A stretch of 64,000 nucleotides of DNA from Campylobacter rectus (GCF_004803795.1 NZ_CP012543.1:1674001-1738000), one strand, 5' to 3'; positions 47,142 to 56,148 are shown, counted from the first letter of the stretch. The notes: generated from the letters alone by a model not told the origin. Numbers and translations: made by a program.

Positions 47142-48623
47142 TTAAATTCCCAGCACGCTATCTTTTAGCTCACCGATTTTTTCCTTTCCGCTCTTTACGT
47201 CCACGAGAGTTATTTGCCCGTTTCTAAAATGCCATTCGCTAAATTTCATCACGCATCCTTTGGCTTTTTTTTCGAGCATTTTTTCTTGTAGTTTATTTAT
47301 GAGCTCAAACTCATAGGCCGCTTCGCGCTTTTCGACCTCGTCTATAAACATCGGCTTGAGTAAATTTCTCTCGCCGTCATGCAAGCACTCAAAAGGCTTT
47401 AGTCTAGAGCAGTTTACCGCGCCCGAGCCGATAGTGAACAAGCTTTTGTTTTTCATCAGATATATGTCCACCATATTTCCTATCAAAGCTTCGTATTTAT
47501 CATATCCCAGCTCCTTTTTTAGAGTAGATTCGTTTTGAAAGGCGAGAATGAGCTCGACCTTGCTTTGGCGCAAAATTTCCTCGTGAAAATTTGAGTTTTT
47601 GCCGGCGATTTTTGCCGTTTCGTCCAAAAATAAGCTAATAGGGATCAAATTTTCCCCGCCGGCTCTTTTGATAAAGCTCGGAATAAAGCTATCTAAAAGC
47701 ATAGCCAAGGTTTGGCTACTTGAGTTTATCGCGTTAAACACAACTATCTTGCCTTCGTTTAGATACTGCGAGATACTGTTTTTATCAGCGTTTACCGTCT
47801 CGTCGTCGGCTAGTTCGTTGATAACGGTAGCCATGATGGAGAGATTTCTAAAGTCATTTATTACCTTTTCGTCGTTTTTTGCTTTAGTAAGGTCAAATCT
47901 ACCCATAATATCGCTCAAATTTTGCTTAGACGCTAGCAGATCTTTAAGCCTCAAGCGAACCTCTTTTTTCTCGTTTACGACTTGGTCTAGGTTTAATTTC
48001 AAGTCGCCGTTAACGCTTGCTAAAAATTCGGTAAATTTTAAAATATCCTGCGTCAAATTTCTTATAGTGTGGATATTGAACGGATATGCGTCGCTTAGGC
48101 GGACGGCTTGAGCAAAACCCCTTATGTTATGTTTTCCAACGATGTCCGTAAATTCGCCCAATGCTTTTAAAAAGTTAAATATACTCAGCGTCAAATTTGC
48201 GCCGTATTCTTGCCAAAAACTATCTATGGTTTTCATAAGAGCGCTAGTAGTATTTTTAAAGTCTCTGCCCGAGATATCTTTTATCAAATTTATCTTTTCA
48301 CCAAGAAACGTTCCGACCACGACGACGTCTTTTAACCTGCCCGCTCTTTTAGCCAGAGCCTTAACCGCGCTCTCTTCGCAACCTTTGTAATCAAACACGA
48401 ATACCCCGTGTCCTCGCTGCATCCTGTCGAGCAAATTTGGATATATCATCGAAGTAGTTTTGCCGCAACCAGTCTCGCCGATGATAGCAGCGTGAGTGAA
48501 GTTGCAAGGGATTATGAGATTGCCCCCCTTGCAAATTTGCGCGTCTTCTTCTTGTTTGGCAAATCCTATCTCGCCAGAGCTTTGCTCTCCCTCTTCGTAC
48601 CTTAAAAAACCTATCGGTCTCAT
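47142..48623 (-). CDS. Orphan VirD4/TraG-like DNA-transfer or pilus-type AAA ATPase
   Basis: A 493-residue P-loop ATPase. Walker A is IIGETGCGKTTSMIYP near residue 48, the segment GVFVFDYKGCEE near 75 matches the VirD4/TraD group, and Walker B is ISLFLDETAKIAG near 325, followed by ILAFQNESTLKKELG (a conserved Gln after sensor 1). It lacks an N-terminal membrane region, so it is soluble. No virB, relaxase or mating-pair genes occur in the window, so a conjugation role is doubtful. AAAGGAGAAAAG precedes the ATG, and a palindrome lies 46 bases upstream. Confidence 0.75.
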   Translation of the reverse strand: MRPIGFLRYEEGEQSSGEIGFAKQEEDAQICKGGNLIIPCNFTHAAIIGETGCGKTTSMIYPNLLDRMQRGHGVFVFDYKGCEESAVKALAKRAGRLKDVVVVGTFLGEKINLIKDISGRDFKNTTSALMKTIDSFWQEYGANLTLSIFNFLKALGEFTDIVGKHNIRGFAQAVRLSDAYPFNIHTIRNLTQDILKFTEFLASVNGDLKLNLDQVVNEKKEVRLRLKDLLASKQNLSDIMGRFDLTKAKNDEKVINDFRNLSIMATVINELADDETVNADKNSISQYLNEGKIVVFNAINSSSQTLAMLLDSFIPSFIKRAGGENLIPISLFLDETAKIAGKNSNFHEEILRQSKVELILAFQNESTLKKELGYDKYEALIGNMVDIYLMKNKSLFTIGSGAVNCSRLKPFECLHDGERNLLKPMFIDEVEKREAAYEFELINKLQEKMLEKKAKGCVMKFSEWHFRNGQITLVDVKSGKEKIGELKDSVLGI

Positions 48624-48668
48624 CTTTTCTCCTTTGTTTTGAAATTATGATGGAATTGTCGCATCTTT

Positions 48669-48686
48669 CTTTCAGAAGCTTTTGAA
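48669..48686. promoter_or_regulatory. Palindromic operator candidate upstream of the ATPase gene
   Basis: CTTTCAGAAGCTTTTGAA, an imperfect dyad (TTCA-n-AAGCTT-n-TGAA). The same 18 bases recur at 49279-49296. On the minus strand, ten bases later, comes GACAAT (or CATAAT another ten bases on), then AAAGGAG and the ATG. Confidence 0.7.
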
Positions 48687-48837
48687 TGACGCGCCTGTCG
48701 GGGTTTGATTAAAATTTGAGTTTAAAAAAATAGAGGCAAATTTGAGAAAAATAAGGCAAAAGAGGTAAAAAATTTAGCGGAAAGGTAAAAATTTGAGTTA
48801 AATTTAAAGGGCGCGGTAATATTTGCGCCCAAATTTA

Positions 48838-49236
48838 CTATAAATGCAGCAAAAACATCAAAAAAACGCCAAATATCGTCCCAAAAACAAATGCCTCAAG
48901 CCTGATAAGGGAGATGTTTTTTATAAACTTATTCATAGATTTTATAAAAGTATTTTGAGCGCGGGTGTATTCTATTGCTCTTTGTCTTAGCAAATAGGTG
49001 CACGGAAAGATATTTTCCTTAAAGTAGGAAACGCAGTCTTGTAATCTCTCGACGGTTTCTTTAGGGTCGTCTATACCTATACCGGCCGCTGCTAGTACGA
49101 ATTTTATCTCTAGCGCCTCGACGGAGTTTTGGGTTTCGTAGGCAAATTTATCGTATTTTTCCTTGATATAGGCGATTATCTCCTCGCCGCTTTTCCCGGC
49201 TATTTCGCTTTGCGCGCTATCTTGTGGTTCTTGCAT
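48838..49236 (-). CDS. Hypothetical tail-anchored membrane protein
   Basis: Not recognised. 132 residues: a soluble, acidic helical region (about 1-105; GEEIIAYIKEKYDKF, KETVERLQDCVSYF) and a single C-terminal membrane segment (about 110-131, FVFGTIFGVFLMFLL), giving a tail-anchored layout. AAAGGAGAAGAT precedes the ATG. Its promoter and leader closely resemble those of the ATPase gene downstream, so the two are probably co-regulated although each has its own promoter. Confidence 0.65.
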   Translation of the reverse strand: MQEPQDSAQSEIAGKSGEEIIAYIKEKYDKFAYETQNSVEALEIKFVLAAAGIGIDDPKETVERLQDCVSYFKENIFPCTYLLRQRAIEYTRAQNTFIKSMNKFIKNISLIRLEAFVFGTIFGVFLMFLLHL

Positions 49237-49278
49237 ATCTTCTCCTTTGTAAAAATATGCAAGAATTATAGCTTTAGT

Positions 49279-49296
49279 CTTTCAGAAGCTTTTGAA
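49279..49296. promoter_or_regulatory. Palindromic operator candidate upstream of the tail-anchored protein gene
   Basis: Second copy of CTTTCAGAAGCTTTTGAA; here the dyad extends to CTTTCAGAAGCTTTTGAAAG with one mismatched pair. On the minus strand TATAAT follows ten bases after the dyad, so a bound protein would cover the -35 region. Confidence 0.7.
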
Positions 49297-49307
49297 AGCC
49301 GCCACTG

Positions 49308-50348
49308 CTACATTTTAGGATGAAATAGATCGTTTATGAAATTTGGATTTAGCATAAACATCATGGAGTAAAAGGTTAAAATTTGAGCCGTCGTTTCCTC
49401 GTCTTCTTTGGCATTTGGACTAACGAGTAAAATTTCGTCTTTCTTATTTTTGTTTAAGATATGTTTGCACTCTTTTAAAAACTCTATTAGTTTATCTGAA
49501 AACAGCCCCATGACATGCAGGGTCTTATCTTGGATTTTGATAGCTATTTTTTCTTTGAAGTCTATCAGGGTGATTGGATTTGAGGTTAAATTTTGCGTAA
49601 AAAAAGCCGTTGTAGGCGATGCTAACTTGACCGGTGATGGGGCGGCGTACATCATTGCGGACGGACTCGGTGGAGGCGACTTTGCAAGATTGGTCATTTT
49701 TTTTGCAATCACGATTTTACAAATTTTATCTATCCCTAGAGCAAAGTCTTCAAAAAGATTTTTAGGAAATTTTGCCTCTAATGCACCATACATATTGATC
49801 TCCGAATCAATCATAATAAAAAATGGTGCATATAGCATTTCCGGCCCATCGGCCTCTATTTGAAAAACGGCTTCTAATGCTTCCAAAAAATTATTTTCAT
49901 TTATCGGAAGCCATACCCTATTATTTCTACCTTCCGACAGTATAGCTATTATATATTTGCCACTAAGCAGATCCGCAAACTGATCTTTTTGTAGCCCTCT
50001 TTTTCTTTGTAGACCTTTTGCATCTTCCTCAAAATAACATAAAGCAGATATTTGATTTGGCGTATATCCTGTTTTTATGTCGTCAGGAGTCAATTTGGGT
50101 TTTAGATAATCCATAGCCTCTGACTCGCCTTTGTTTATCAGTTTTTGAAAAAATTCTCCAAACATGTCGTGTTTGCTATTAAAAAAGCTTCTGTATGCTT
50201 CTTTGAATAAAATTTCTGTTTTAACCCTATGGCTTGAATATATTAACTTTAATCTGTTATACCTAGCCAAAAGAGCGGATTTTCTGTTTGATTCCAGCTG
50301 ATTTGGGTTATCCTCGCGCACTTTTGATGCTTTATTTTTATTATGCAT
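49308..50348 (-). CDS. Hypothetical protein with Pro/Ser-rich linker
   Basis: Not recognised. 346 residues, soluble, basic N-terminus. A helical N-terminal half (about 1-215; YRSFFNSKHDMFGEFF, YTPNQISALCYFEE) is joined by a Pro/Ser/Ala linker (about 222-250, SPPPSPSAMMYAAPSP) to a smaller C-terminal domain (about 262-346; IDFKEKIAIKIQDK, FLKECKHILNKNKK). It starts 17 bases after the TPR-like gene, so the two form one unit, and it ends before the palindrome-bearing promoter of the next gene. Confidence 0.6.
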   Translation of the reverse strand: MHNKNKASKVREDNPNQLESNRKSALLARYNRLKLIYSSHRVKTEILFKEAYRSFFNSKHDMFGEFFQKLINKGESEAMDYLKPKLTPDDIKTGYTPNQISALCYFEEDAKGLQRKRGLQKDQFADLLSGKYIIAILSEGRNNRVWLPINENNFLEALEAVFQIEADGPEMLYAPFFIMIDSEINMYGALEAKFPKNLFEDFALGIDKICKIVIAKKMTNLAKSPPPSPSAMMYAAPSPVKLASPTTAFFTQNLTSNPITLIDFKEKIAIKIQDKTLHVMGLFSDKLIEFLKECKHILNKNKKDEILLVSPNAKEDEETTAQILTFYSMMFMLNPNFINDLFHPKM

Positions 50349-50365
50349 TCTTTATCCTGTCAAAT

Positions 50366-50800
50366 CTAAAATTCAAGCGATAAGTCGTCTTCATTACTCT
50401 TATTAAAAATTCCTCGAAGAGGATGCTTTTTGTGCTCTATCTCATAAAGCTCATTTTCGATTTTTTCCCTTAGATGTTCGTCGTCGCGGTCTAAAGCCTC
50501 AAGCGCTTCCTTGAGCAACTTTTGAGCTTCGCCGAGCTTATCTTGTCTCGCAAGGCAAACGGCTAGCTTGTAAAGACATCTAGCAAGCTGATTCTGCGGA
50601 ACCCTGTGAACTATATCTTTTAGCGCACAGAGTGTCTCTTCTTTTTCCTTCTTTGAAATTTTAAGCTCCAAAAGTCCCAAATTTAGCTCAAAAGCGCACT
50701 CAAAAAGATTGTTTTCCATAGCAATGGCGATGTGCTGTTTATAAAAGCGTTTTTTATCAAATTTAACGCTTAGAGACATTATTCTTTTTGGATCGTTCAT
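50366..50800 (-). CDS. Hypothetical TPR-like protein
   Basis: A 144-residue all-helical protein. The helix pairs QLARCLYKLAVCLARQDK and LGEAQKLLKEALEALDRD resemble tetratricopeptide repeats, a protein-binding scaffold. I took the ATG at 50800, after AAAGGAATAAAA, over an earlier frame start at 50869. It is cytoplasmic (no signal) and shares a transcript with the next gene. Its partner is unknown. Confidence 0.6.
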   Translation of the reverse strand: MNDPKRIMSLSVKFDKKRFYKQHIAIAMENNLFECAFELNLGLLELKISKKEKEETLCALKDIVHRVPQNQLARCLYKLAVCLARQDKLGEAQKLLKEALEALDRDDEHLREKIENELYEIEHKKHPLRGIFNKSNEDDLSLEF

Positions 50801-50894
50801 TTTTATTCCTTTGGGCTGAATTATACCAAATTTAGGCTTTGTAATGTCCTGAAGGCGGCAAACATTCACCGCCTCAAGGCCGAAATTTTAAATT

Positions 50895-51338
50895 TTAGTA
50901 GTTTCGGACGCAGCGGATGAAGTGGCGATCTGAAGATCTTTCGAAGTCGCCGTAGCTACCGTCTATAAAATTCACATTCCATATACAATTCCTACTGATT
51001 ACACTTTTTTCACTTGTCCAATATTTCCCAGATTCGACATTTTTAAAGGCTTCGTTTATCGCTGGATTATACCTATCATCGTCGGTAATGCTCAAAAGTT
51101 CGAATCTAGTAGGCAGCCTCCAGTCCGAATATCCGGCTAGACCTAGCTTTTCGCAATAGCGTCTAGAGTCATTCCATTCGTATTTATAAGTAGTGTTGTC
51201 CTGCCACATTAATCTCCCAAGCTTGTCTTCCTCGCATATTACGACTCTTTTATCGTCGTCTCTATGACAAACAGCTTTTAAGGCTTCGGAGTTCGCTGAT
51301 ACAAAAAGTAGCGCTATAGCTATTAAATATTTATTCAT
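50895..51338 (-). CDS. Exported single-DUF1566 (Lcl C-terminal) protein
   Basis: A 147-residue exported protein: signal peptide (about 1-18, ending NSEA), then one DUF1566 domain (about 20-147). It shows the array's shared wording: a Cys pair near the start (VCHRDDD, VVICEE), LMWQDNTTYKY, RYCEKLGLAGYSDWRLPTRF, KYWTSEKS and the ending IRCVRNY. DUF1566 occurs in surface adhesins such as the Legionella collagen-like protein and has a C-type-lectin-like fold; ligand unknown. It is the last of the downstream run of paralogues. Confidence 0.8.
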   Translation of the reverse strand: MNKYLIAIALLFVSANSEALKAVCHRDDDKRVVICEEDKLGRLMWQDNTTYKYEWNDSRRYCEKLGLAGYSDWRLPTRFELLSITDDDRYNPAINEAFKNVESGKYWTSEKSVISRNCIWNVNFIDGSYGDFERSSDRHFIRCVRNY

Positions 51339-51368
51339 AGATTATCCTTTATTTTTAGTTTTCTAATA

Positions 51369-52325
51369 TCAATACTCTCTCACGCATCTTGCAAAGCAAT
51401 CAGCATTCTCTCCAGCCCAGCCGACGCCGCCGAATAAATCAAAACTAATAAGCAGCATGATGGACGGATATTCTGCGTGCTTCGTATTGCTCCAGTACAA
51501 ACCGGTTTCGAAGTTTTTAAAAACAGGATTTATGGATCGGCTAGAATAATAGCGACCATCAGTTATACTTATCAGCTCTTTCCTGCTAGGTAGTTTCCAG
51601 TCGCTAAAGCCTGCAAAATTTAAATCCTTGCAGTATTGTTTTGCTTCATCTAACGTCCCTTTAAATATTTCGGCGCCGTCTTGCCACATTAGTCTATACG
51701 CCGTGTCTATCACAACCTCTTTAACATCGTTTCGACGTATAAAGTTGTTATGTTCCAACAAAATATAATCGGATGACACTATTTTGGGTTCAGCCAAATT
51801 TGAAATTACCTTCAAAATATCATCCAATACTTTAGGTTCATTGCTTTTAGGTCGCATATTTTGACCTGCTTGAGGGGATTTAACGACTCTAACGCAACGA
51901 ACGTAATAACGATTGGTTAATTTAACGCCCCATGCCCCTTCGCTACCTTTAAAACTTACGGCCCATGCATTGGACGAATCGGCGGAATTTTTTACGGAAC
52001 TCCAGTAATATGCCGATTTGGCGTTCTTAAAAGCTTCGTTTGTAGTTAACTTGTTTTCGCTATCGGCAGTGATACTTAAAAGCTCCGATCTAGTAGGCAA
52101 TCTCCAATCTGAACGACCGGCCAAATTTAGATCCTCGCAATAGCGGCCCGCCTCATCCCAAGTGCCTTGAAAAATTTCCGCTCCATCCTGCCATTCAAGC
52201 TTACCTAGTTTTACTTCCTCGCATATTACGATATTTTCAGCGTCATTTTTATCGCAAAACGTCTTTAAGGCTTCGGCATTTAAGGCTACACAAAATAGCG
52301 TTAAGGTTATAAAAAATTTATTCAC
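51369..52325 (-). CDS. Exported protein with two DUF1566 domains
   Basis: 318 residues with a signal peptide (about 1-18, VALNAEA) and two DUF1566 domains (about 20-150 and 200-318) joined by a 50-residue linker. Domain 1 ends YYVRCVRVV and carries SSVKNSADSSNAW; domain 2 has lost several conserved positions (YWSNTKHAEYPSIML, ending ARCVREY) and looks the more diverged. It is preceded by the Sel1-DUF1566 gene and followed by the single-domain gene on the same strand. Confidence 0.8.
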   Translation of the reverse strand: MNKFFITLTLFCVALNAEALKTFCDKNDAENIVICEEVKLGKLEWQDGAEIFQGTWDEAGRYCEDLNLAGRSDWRLPTRSELLSITADSENKLTTNEAFKNAKSAYYWSSVKNSADSSNAWAVSFKGSEGAWGVKLTNRYYVRCVRVVKSPQAGQNMRPKSNEPKVLDDILKVISNLAEPKIVSSDYILLEHNNFIRRNDVKEVVIDTAYRLMWQDGAEIFKGTLDEAKQYCKDLNFAGFSDWKLPSRKELISITDGRYYSSRSINPVFKNFETGLYWSNTKHAEYPSIMLLISFDLFGGVGWAGENADCFARCVREY

Positions 52326-52382
52326 GAATTTTCCCTTTATTTTAATCTTATTTATACAGCTGTCTCTACGGAAACTTCAAAA

Positions 52383-53534
52383 TCAATACCGTCTAACGCA
52401 TCGTACAAAACTTTTACCGGACGCGCTACTCCAACCTTCGTATCCGAATTTAAAATTTACGACCCAAGCATTAGGTGAGCTATCCGCGCTTTTCATAGAG
52501 CTCCAGTATCGATCCTGCTTAACGTTTTTAAAGGTGCCGTTTATAGCTGGATGATCCTTGCTATCGTCAATGATGCTCAAAAGCTCAGATCTTGTAGGCA
52601 GGCTCCAGTCGTCATACCATGCAAAATTTAAGTTTTCACAGTAATGTTTAGCTTCGTCCCATGTGCCCTCAAATATTTTATCATCGTCTTGCCACATCAA
52701 TCTATAGGTAGTATCCACTACAGTTCTTTCACTATCGTCACGATACGTCACTTCATAACTCGAAGGAGCCGTTTCGGACTGAGTTAAATTTGGAGTTTGT
52801 GTCCTAGAGTTAGATGCATAAGAAAGCATTTCATTATAGTATATGATCATGGGAACAAACTGGGAAGAGGATTTATGTTTTCCAATGTCTTCCTTCATCA
52901 TTTCAACGACAGCTAATTTTATATCAAGAGCCTTTTGACCATTAAGTGTTGGAATTTCATTGTCTATTAGGCTAGTAGGAATAGCCTCAGATAATATTAA
53001 GGAAAATAGACAGTTTCTTTCTTTTGTTTTTTCTTGATAGCATTGCATTGTAGCTTCTGCAAAAGCATGGATAATTGCTTTTGTACGCTTGTCGGCGCTT
53101 ACTTTTTCTTCGCTTATTGACTTTAGTAGATCCAACATTTTTTTACTACGTATTTTGAGGTATTTATACTCAGAATTTATCAAACTGTAATTCATAAGCA
53201 GAACCGACCGTTTAAAATCCGTCTCTACTCCTAAGCCAAGCATATATTGCTCTCCCAGCTTTTGGCACGCTTCATAAAAGCCTCTATAACAGTATTTGGT
53301 CCTAAATTTAGCTAGTTCTTTATGCTTGCCATTTCTCAAAAGCCCATCAGGATCTTCATCCATATACTCGTTAAAAACTCTTTTATATGCCTCTCCTTTT
53401 AATGCAGGCGGAAGTCCGGCTTTTTTAAATTCTGACTTGTAAAACTCTTCGGCCTCAACTTCACCCATCTGATCGGCAGTTGCACCTACGGCGAATATCG
53501 CAAAAAGTGCTATAAACGCTAGAATTTTTTTCAT
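52383..53534 (-). CDS. Exported Sel1-like repeat protein with C-terminal DUF1566 domain
   Basis: 383 residues from the ATG at 53534, which follows AGGAGCAAAA; an upstream start at 53567 is rejected. Signal peptide about 1-21 (AVGATA). A Cys-containing Sel1-like unit, YCYRGFYEACQKLGEQYMLG with GVETDFKRS, lies near 80-115, in the style of Helicobacter/Campylobacter cysteine-rich Sel1 proteins. A helical middle follows, then one DUF1566 domain (about 265-383; LMWQDDDKIFEG, WSLPTRSELLSI, SFVRCVRRY). Fusion of a protein-binding repeat to the array's common domain suggests domain shuffling. Confidence 0.78.
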   Translation of the reverse strand: MKKILAFIALFAIFAVGATADQMGEVEAEEFYKSEFKKAGLPPALKGEAYKRVFNEYMDEDPDGLLRNGKHKELAKFRTKYCYRGFYEACQKLGEQYMLGLGVETDFKRSVLLMNYSLINSEYKYLKIRSKKMLDLLKSISEEKVSADKRTKAIIHAFAEATMQCYQEKTKERNCLFSLILSEAIPTSLIDNEIPTLNGQKALDIKLAVVEMMKEDIGKHKSSSQFVPMIIYYNEMLSYASNSRTQTPNLTQSETAPSSYEVTYRDDSERTVVDTTYRLMWQDDDKIFEGTWDEAKHYCENLNFAWYDDWSLPTRSELLSIIDDSKDHPAINGTFKNVKQDRYWSSMKSADSSPNAWVVNFKFGYEGWSSASGKSFVRCVRRY

Positions 53535-53548
53535 TTTTGCTCCTAAAA

Positions 53549-53982
53549 TTAATAGTTGCGTACGCAACGAACGAAATTTAGATCGTTAGCTCCGCCGTAA
53601 TTGTCACTATCCCATGCATATTTTTCTTTGATACAAATGAAAAATATGAAGATTTTGGATGCTTTGTAGAGCTCCATAGATATTGTTCTTCTGTGTTTTT
53701 GAAAAACATTGTTCTTGTTTTTATTTGGTATTCTCAAAAACTCATCCTTGCTCGGTAGCCTCCAGTCCGAGTATCCCGCAAAATCTAAATTTTCGCAGTA
53801 GCGTTTCGCTTTGTCCCAATTACCCTCAAATATATCAGTTCCGTCTTGCCACATTAGCCTGCCTAGTCCTTTTTCTTCACACGCTACTATATCCTTGGCA
53901 TTATGACTATAGCAAACCGCCCTTAAGGCTCGGCATTTAGTGCTACGCAAAACACGGCTAAAATCATTATAAATTTATTCAT
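53549..53982 (-). pseudogene. Frameshifted DUF1566 paralogue
   Basis: The original start is the ATG complementary to 53980-53982, after AAAGGAAAATAG. The frame then encodes a signal peptide (MNKFIMILAVFCVALNAEP) and hits a stop. Compared with the paralogue at 52325 one base is missing (GCCGAGCC for GCCGAAGCC near 53930). In the remaining frame, wording of the middle (KNTEEQYLWSSTKHPKSSYF) is in the +1 frame between about 53705 and 53620, after which the first frame resumes to end NFVRCVRNY. So at least three frame changes are present. It is a dead gene or a donor for recombination. Confidence 0.8.
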
Positions 53983-54018
53983 CTATTTTCCTTTTGGTTT
54001 TATTAATATCTTCAAAAA

Positions 54019-54969
54019 TCAATACTGCCGGACACACCGCACGAAGCGGCGACCAGAAATGTCGTCCCAGTAACCGTCATCACCTTCAAAAACCACGACC
54101 CACGCGATCGACGAGCTGTTGGAGTTTTTAGTAGAACTCCAGTAAGCTTCGTATTCGTCTTTTCCTATGTATTTAAAGGACTTATTTATAACCATACTAT
54201 CGTCCGCGATGCTTAAAAGCTCTAATCTGTTTGGCAATCTCCAGCCTAAGTATCCTGCGAAATTTAAATTTTCGCAGTAGCGTTCCGCTTCGTCCCAATC
54301 ACCTTCAAATATATCAGCTCCGTCTTGCCACATTAGTTTATATACGCTATCTATCACGACGCTTTTGCTATCGTCGCGGTACATCGCCTCGTTACTTGGC
54401 GGTGCGACGCGAGCGGCGGGCGCTGCTTCGGATTTGGCTAAACTCGGAGTTTCTACCTTAGAGTCGTTATGTAAATTTGCCGAGTTATTATTGGACGGAG
54501 TATTTTGACTAGCTTGCGAAATTTGAGCGTCTCTCACGCAGCGAACGAAATTTTGCTTATCTAGCTCGCTCCAATTATCCCCGCCTCGTTTAAAAACAAC
54601 TATCCACGCACGGTTTTTATCGCCTTCAAATTTATCCCCGCTCCAATAAGACGCGCCGACTCCGGCTATGTATTTAAACTCCCTTTTTATAGCCGGTTCA
54701 TATTTGCTTTTATCGGCTATGCTTAAAATTTCAGCCTTACTCGGTAGTCTCCAGCCGGCATATCCCGCAAAATTTAGATTCTCGCAGTAGTCTTTAGCCT
54801 GCTCAAACGTAGCCTCCGCTATCTTTGCGCCGTCTTGCCACATTAGATTTCCAAGCTTTTTATCGGAGCATACGACGACCTCTTTAGCGTCATCTCTTTG
54901 ACACTGTGGCGTTATCTCCGCCGCGTTTAAAAGAGCGCAAAATGCTGCTAGAAAGATAAATTTTTTCAT
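54019..54969 (-). CDS. Exported protein with two DUF1566 domains
   Basis: 316 residues: signal peptide (about 1-17, LLNAA), DUF1566 domain 1 (about 20-148, with NLMWQDGAKIAEA and YWSGDKFEGDKNRAW), a 50-residue Asn/Ser/Ala linker, and domain 2 (about 195-316, with LMWQDGADIFEGDWDEA, YWSSTKNSNSSSIAW and ending RFVRCVRQY). Both copies keep all conserved positions, unlike the second domain of the 51369 paralogue. AAGGAGAAAAT precedes the ATG. Confidence 0.82.
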   Translation of the reverse strand: MKKFIFLAAFCALLNAAEITPQCQRDDAKEVVVCSDKKLGNLMWQDGAKIAEATFEQAKDYCENLNFAGYAGWRLPSKAEILSIADKSKYEPAIKREFKYIAGVGASYWSGDKFEGDKNRAWIVVFKRGGDNWSELDKQNFVRCVRDAQISQASQNTPSNNNSANLHNDSKVETPSLAKSEAAPAARVAPPSNEAMYRDDSKSVVIDSVYKLMWQDGADIFEGDWDEAERYCENLNFAGYLGWRLPNRLELLSIADDSMVINKSFKYIGKDEYEAYWSSTKNSNSSSIAWVVVFEGDDGYWDDISGRRFVRCVRQY

Positions 54970-54978
54970 ATTTTCTCC

Positions 54979-56148
54979 TTATTTTAAATTTCTCACGCAG
55001 CGCGCGAAGTTATCCCCTGAGTTTATCTTAACCCAGTTGTCAAAGCCGCTACTAAACTGCACGACCCAGACTCCGTCGGCATCAAAGCTGGCTCCGGTCG
55101 AGCTCCAATACGAGCCGTATTTATCGCCGCCCTCTTTGCCGACATATTTAAAAGCTTTGTTTATAGCCGGTTTATATCTGCCGTAGTCGGTTATACTTAA
55201 AAGCTCGCTGGCGCTTGGTAATCTCCAGTCCGAGTAACCGCCGTGGTTTAAATTTTCGCAGTAGCTCACGGCGTCTTTATACGAACCTTTAAAAATTTCC
55301 GCCGCATCTTGCCACATTAGTCCGTAAATCGCGTCCAAGACGATGCCGGAGTTTACGTCTATGCTAAAACCGTCGTTGAATTTGTATTTTTTGCCTAAAA
55401 TTTGCGAATTTGACTGCGGCGTTACGGATGCTTGATTTTGCGGTGCAGAGGCTTCGTGTGCAGGAATTCGATACGGCTCAAGCCTAAAATTTTGATCTAA
55501 ATTTTGCCTACCTGCATTTTTAAAGTATCCTTTAATCCCGTCCGTCAAATACGGTTCTACCTCTTGGTAAGTTAAAGTATATTTGTCTGAGCTTGCGCTG
55601 TTGGACAGATAGAATGTATCGATTGAACCCTGATCTATTATAAAATAATCATTTACGATTTTTATATTCGCTTTGTCTTTTACGGTTTTAATTTCTTGCA
55701 AGCGTTCATTATCGCGAGAATCATATCCATATTTGTCTAAATTATCCGCTATATGCTTTTTAATAGCCACAGCCAAACCCACTTTATTTTTTACGATATC
55801 TGAGGTTGGTATCTCCTTTTCGCCTATGTAAATTTGCGATTCAAAAGCAGGATGAGCCGTACCACAAGCATCATAATGATCATAATTTCCTATCAATACC
55901 ATATCTTTATAGACATAATAAACATTTCTACTAGATGTTCTCCCTTGGCTACTACAAAAAAATCCATGATCGGTTTTAACGAAATCCTCTATCATTCTTT
56001 CGGCATATTCTTTAAGATCGGCAGTCTTTATGAGCGGATATTGAACACTCATATCTTCGTGACACTCATAGGCTTCGCCTTCATCGTTATATTTTCTTTT
56101 CTGACAAACAAGGCCTTTAAAAATCGGCACATGAAGCTTTTGTTTCAA
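54979..56148 (-). pseudogene. C-terminal fragment of an exported DUF3298-like/DUF1566 protein, cut off by an IS
   Basis: The 389 codons contain a region resembling DUF4163/DUF3298 (RsiV-type) domains (about 30-205; MSVQYPLIKTADLKEY, DACGTAHPAFESQIY, GLAVAIKKHI) and a C-terminal DUF1566 domain (about 262-389; GLMWQDAAEIFKG, YWSSTGAS, NFARCVRN). It has no signal peptide and only a TTG as a start. Removing the IS and one target repeat fuses it in frame, without a stop, to the exported N-terminal fragment at 56938-57421. GGGAGGAG before the TTG might still allow cytoplasmic expression. Confidence 0.82.

Noticed and set aside
47142-48623. Part of a conjugative type IV secretion system or integrative element
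   Set aside because: Only a VirD4-like ATPase is present; no relaxase, virB, integrase or tRNA attachment site was seen, and the ATPase lacks a membrane anchor.
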